A DNA stretch of 6,897 bases from JBKHJA01 sp046538375 (GTDB lineage Bacteria; Acidobacteriota; Aminicenantia; Aminicenantales; Aminicenantaceae). Below are positions 6,116-6,897 of this stretch, in pieces. A program made the translations under genes and the position numbers. The notes beneath the pieces were generated by a model. It saw only the letters and a program-made list of their open reading frames with translations, had not been told where the DNA came from and did no database searches. Each line of letters opens with the position of its first letter. Positions within the stretch are counted from its first letter, which is position 1. The stretch is from assembly GCA_046538375.1 (NCBI GenBank), contig JBKHJA010000118.1, positions 1 through 6,897 on the forward strand, read 5' to 3'.

Positions 6116-6692
6116 CTATGGCCCCTGATGAGGAGCGGCCATAGATCTCAGCCTTTCCGCTCAAATAGAGATACCCCACATAAGCGGCGGTGGCGGCATC
6201 GAGCTGGTGACCGGAGACACCCCTGCCTAAACCCATGATACCCAGGCGTCTCAATCCCTGCCTCAGCCCGGAAAGGTCATGCTTGACCCGAGGGAGACCC
6301 AAAATATCCTGAGCACCTCCGGGATAGACCTCCAGCGCTTTTATTCCTCTCTTCTGTAAACTCTGTTGAAGCTTAATCCCTCTTTCAGTCAATTTCCTCA
6401 TGGGGCCTAAGGTGATAGGGAAAAAAGGAATTTTCCTTCTCCTCAACTCCAGGTCACAGGACCGAAAATGCGATCCTTTCCTGTCCTGAATAGAGCTTCT
6501 ACCAGGGGGGAGTGATAAAGGAGCATCAATGGTTATGAGTCGAGGGCGGTGCTTTTCTGCACAGTCCGATATGTCGGTATCATCGAACAGAACAAGTGTT
6601 TCCGCACGGAGATCTTTTAAAAAACATATTCCTGTGGGACGGTGGGAAACCCCAGCCAGATCAATGCCCATGACCAGATCATGTTTGCTCAT
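6096..6692 (-). CDS. DUF429 family protein, predicted RNase H-fold nuclease (COG2410-like)
   Basis: A 198-residue cytosolic protein. The family has a RuvC/RNase H-like fold and is predicted, mostly without direct proof, to be a nuclease. Acidic residues lie at the expected positions: D11 in MGIDLAG, D56 in TIDAPLSLP, E121 in ALEVYPGGAQDILG and D165 in GHQLDAATAAYVGYLY. Other family signatures are R77-S-C-D80-LELRRRKIPFFP with TLGPMRKLTERG (94-105), and AEIYG...GAIVMP near the end. Length is typical, so the gene looks complete. It is convergent with the lipid kinase and overlaps its 3' end by 20 bases. It has its own strong promoter about 30 bases upstream and no obvious ribosome binding site apart from GGG touching the ATG. 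Nothing nearby suggests what nucleic acid it acts on. Confidence 0.85.
   Translation of the reverse strand: MSKHDLVMGIDLAGVSHRPTGICFLKDLRAETLVLFDDTDISDCAEKHRPRLITIDAPLSLPPGRSSIQDRKGSHFRSCDLELRRRKIPFFPITLGPMRKLTERGIKLQQSLQKRGIKALEVYPGGAQDILGLPRVKHDLSGLRQGLRRLGIMGLGRGVSGHQLDAATAAYVGYLYLSGKAEIYGRSSSGAIVMPLSR
6104..6144. repeat. Two overlapping, mutually exclusive inverted repeats at the convergent 3' ends
   Basis: TCAGGGGC (6104-6111) and GCCCCTGA (6121-6128) form a perfect 8-base stem with a 9-base loop. CTATGGCC (6116-6123) and GGCCATAG (6137-6144) form a second perfect 8-base stem with a 13-base loop. They share bases 6121-6123, so only one can form at a time. The lipid kinase stop (6113-6115) lies in the loop of the first, and all of it is within the DUF429 coding region. 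No T-run follows in either direction, so a classical intrinsic terminator is not supported. A bidirectional pause or RNA-stability element is possible. Confidence 0.45.
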
Positions 6693-6721
6693 CCCAAACA
6701 GCCCAACTTAGAGGTTTAAAA

Positions 6722-6750
6722 TTTATATCACCGCCCTGAGGTAGAGTCAA
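6722..6750 (-). promoter_or_regulatory. Sigma-70-type promoter for the DUF429 gene
   Basis: On the - strand, TTGACT (6750-6745) and TATAAA (6727-6722) are separated by exactly 17 bases, each one base from consensus. Transcription would begin near 6715, giving a leader of about 22 bases before ATG 6692. This is the best promoter match in the window. Confidence 0.65.
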
Positions 6751-6810
6751 CAGCATGCCTTTCTGGAGTTTCCCCGCTTTTTATATACTCCCTAACGCAA
6801 TCCATTTACA

Positions 6811-6825
6811 ATATCGTTATGATAT
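6811..6825. repeat. Short palindrome upstream of the divergent genes
   Basis: ATATC (6811-6815) and GATAT (6821-6825) flank GTTAT. The site lies between the DUF429 promoter and the possible + strand gene start at 6849, so it could be an operator, but five-base arms in AT-rich DNA are common by chance. Confidence 0.2.
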
Positions 6826-6848
6826 ATGTTGATTGAAAGGGGTGAGGG

Positions 6849-6897
6849 ATGGGGGGTGAGGAAGCCCCTATGAGGACTGAGCGGGCATGGTTCCTCT
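6849..6897 (+). CDS. Possible 5' end of a + strand gene, cut by the window edge
   Basis: ATG 6849 opens a frame that runs to the window end (about 16 codons: MGGEEAPMRTERAWFL). AGGGG at 6838-6842 lies six bases upstream. An in-frame ATG at 6870 also has GAGGAAG (6858-6864) at good spacing and would give MRTERAWFL, a plausible lead into a membrane segment. Too little is visible to name a family. It would be divergent from DUF429. Confidence 0.3.
   Translation, partial: MGGEEAPMRTERAWFL

Noticed and set aside
1..6897. CRISPR array, tRNA/rRNA genes, insertion sequence or prophage genes
   Set aside because: No spaced repeats, cloverleaf-like segments, transposase motifs or terminal inverted repeats were seen on reading both strands.

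Overview
The window holds seven genes that can be supported: six on the + strand, then one convergent gene on the - strand. An unrecognised fragment may lie at each edge. There are no RNA genes, CRISPR arrays, insertion sequences or phage genes. Base composition is mixed and slightly AT-leaning, and genes are tightly packed. Both fit an ordinary chromosomal segment of a free-living bacterium, probably from a poorly sampled lineage. I cannot place it taxonomically. The pairing of a COG3375-type acyltransferase with an ornithine-racemase-like enzyme recalls anaerobic Firmicutes or Acidobacteria/Aminicenantes-like genomes, but that is a weak hint.

Region 1 (about 90-2300) is an amino-acid module. 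A promoter-like element precedes a GNAT acyltransferase of the COG3375 type (148-1164). That gene overlaps a PLP-dependent fold-III amino-acid racemase of the alanine/ornithine racemase (Orr, COG3457) family (1139-2245). The 26-base overlap and a strong ribosome binding site inside the upstream gene indicate joint expression. The likely shared job is stereochemical or N-acyl handling of amino acids. A folded 3' structure (2219-2297) follows.

Region 2 (about 2350-6115) reads as a membrane or lipid cassette. It contains a radical SAM enzyme with a C-terminal four-cysteine region (2389-3357), a VTT/YqaA-like integral membrane protein (3382-4062), an extended SDR NAD(P)-dependent epimerase/reductase (4055-5056) and, after a 135-base gap, a diacylglycerol-kinase-family lipid kinase (5192-6115). 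The first three are nearly contiguous, or overlapping, and are probably one transcript. The promoter-like element upstream of the radical SAM gene shares its layout with the one near position 100. It sits so close to the ATG that the message may be leaderless.

Region 3 (6096-6897) carries a DUF429 RNase-H-fold predicted nuclease on the - strand. It has a very good sigma-70-type promoter, and its 3' end overlaps that of the lipid kinase by 20 bases at two mutually exclusive inverted repeats. The last 50 bases may begin another + strand gene. Most starts in this window have weak or no Shine-Dalgarno sequence; the racemase is the clear exception.

No defence or mobile system is visible. The best candidates for something undescribed are the acyltransferase-racemase pair and the radical SAM / VTT / SDR / lipid-kinase cassette.
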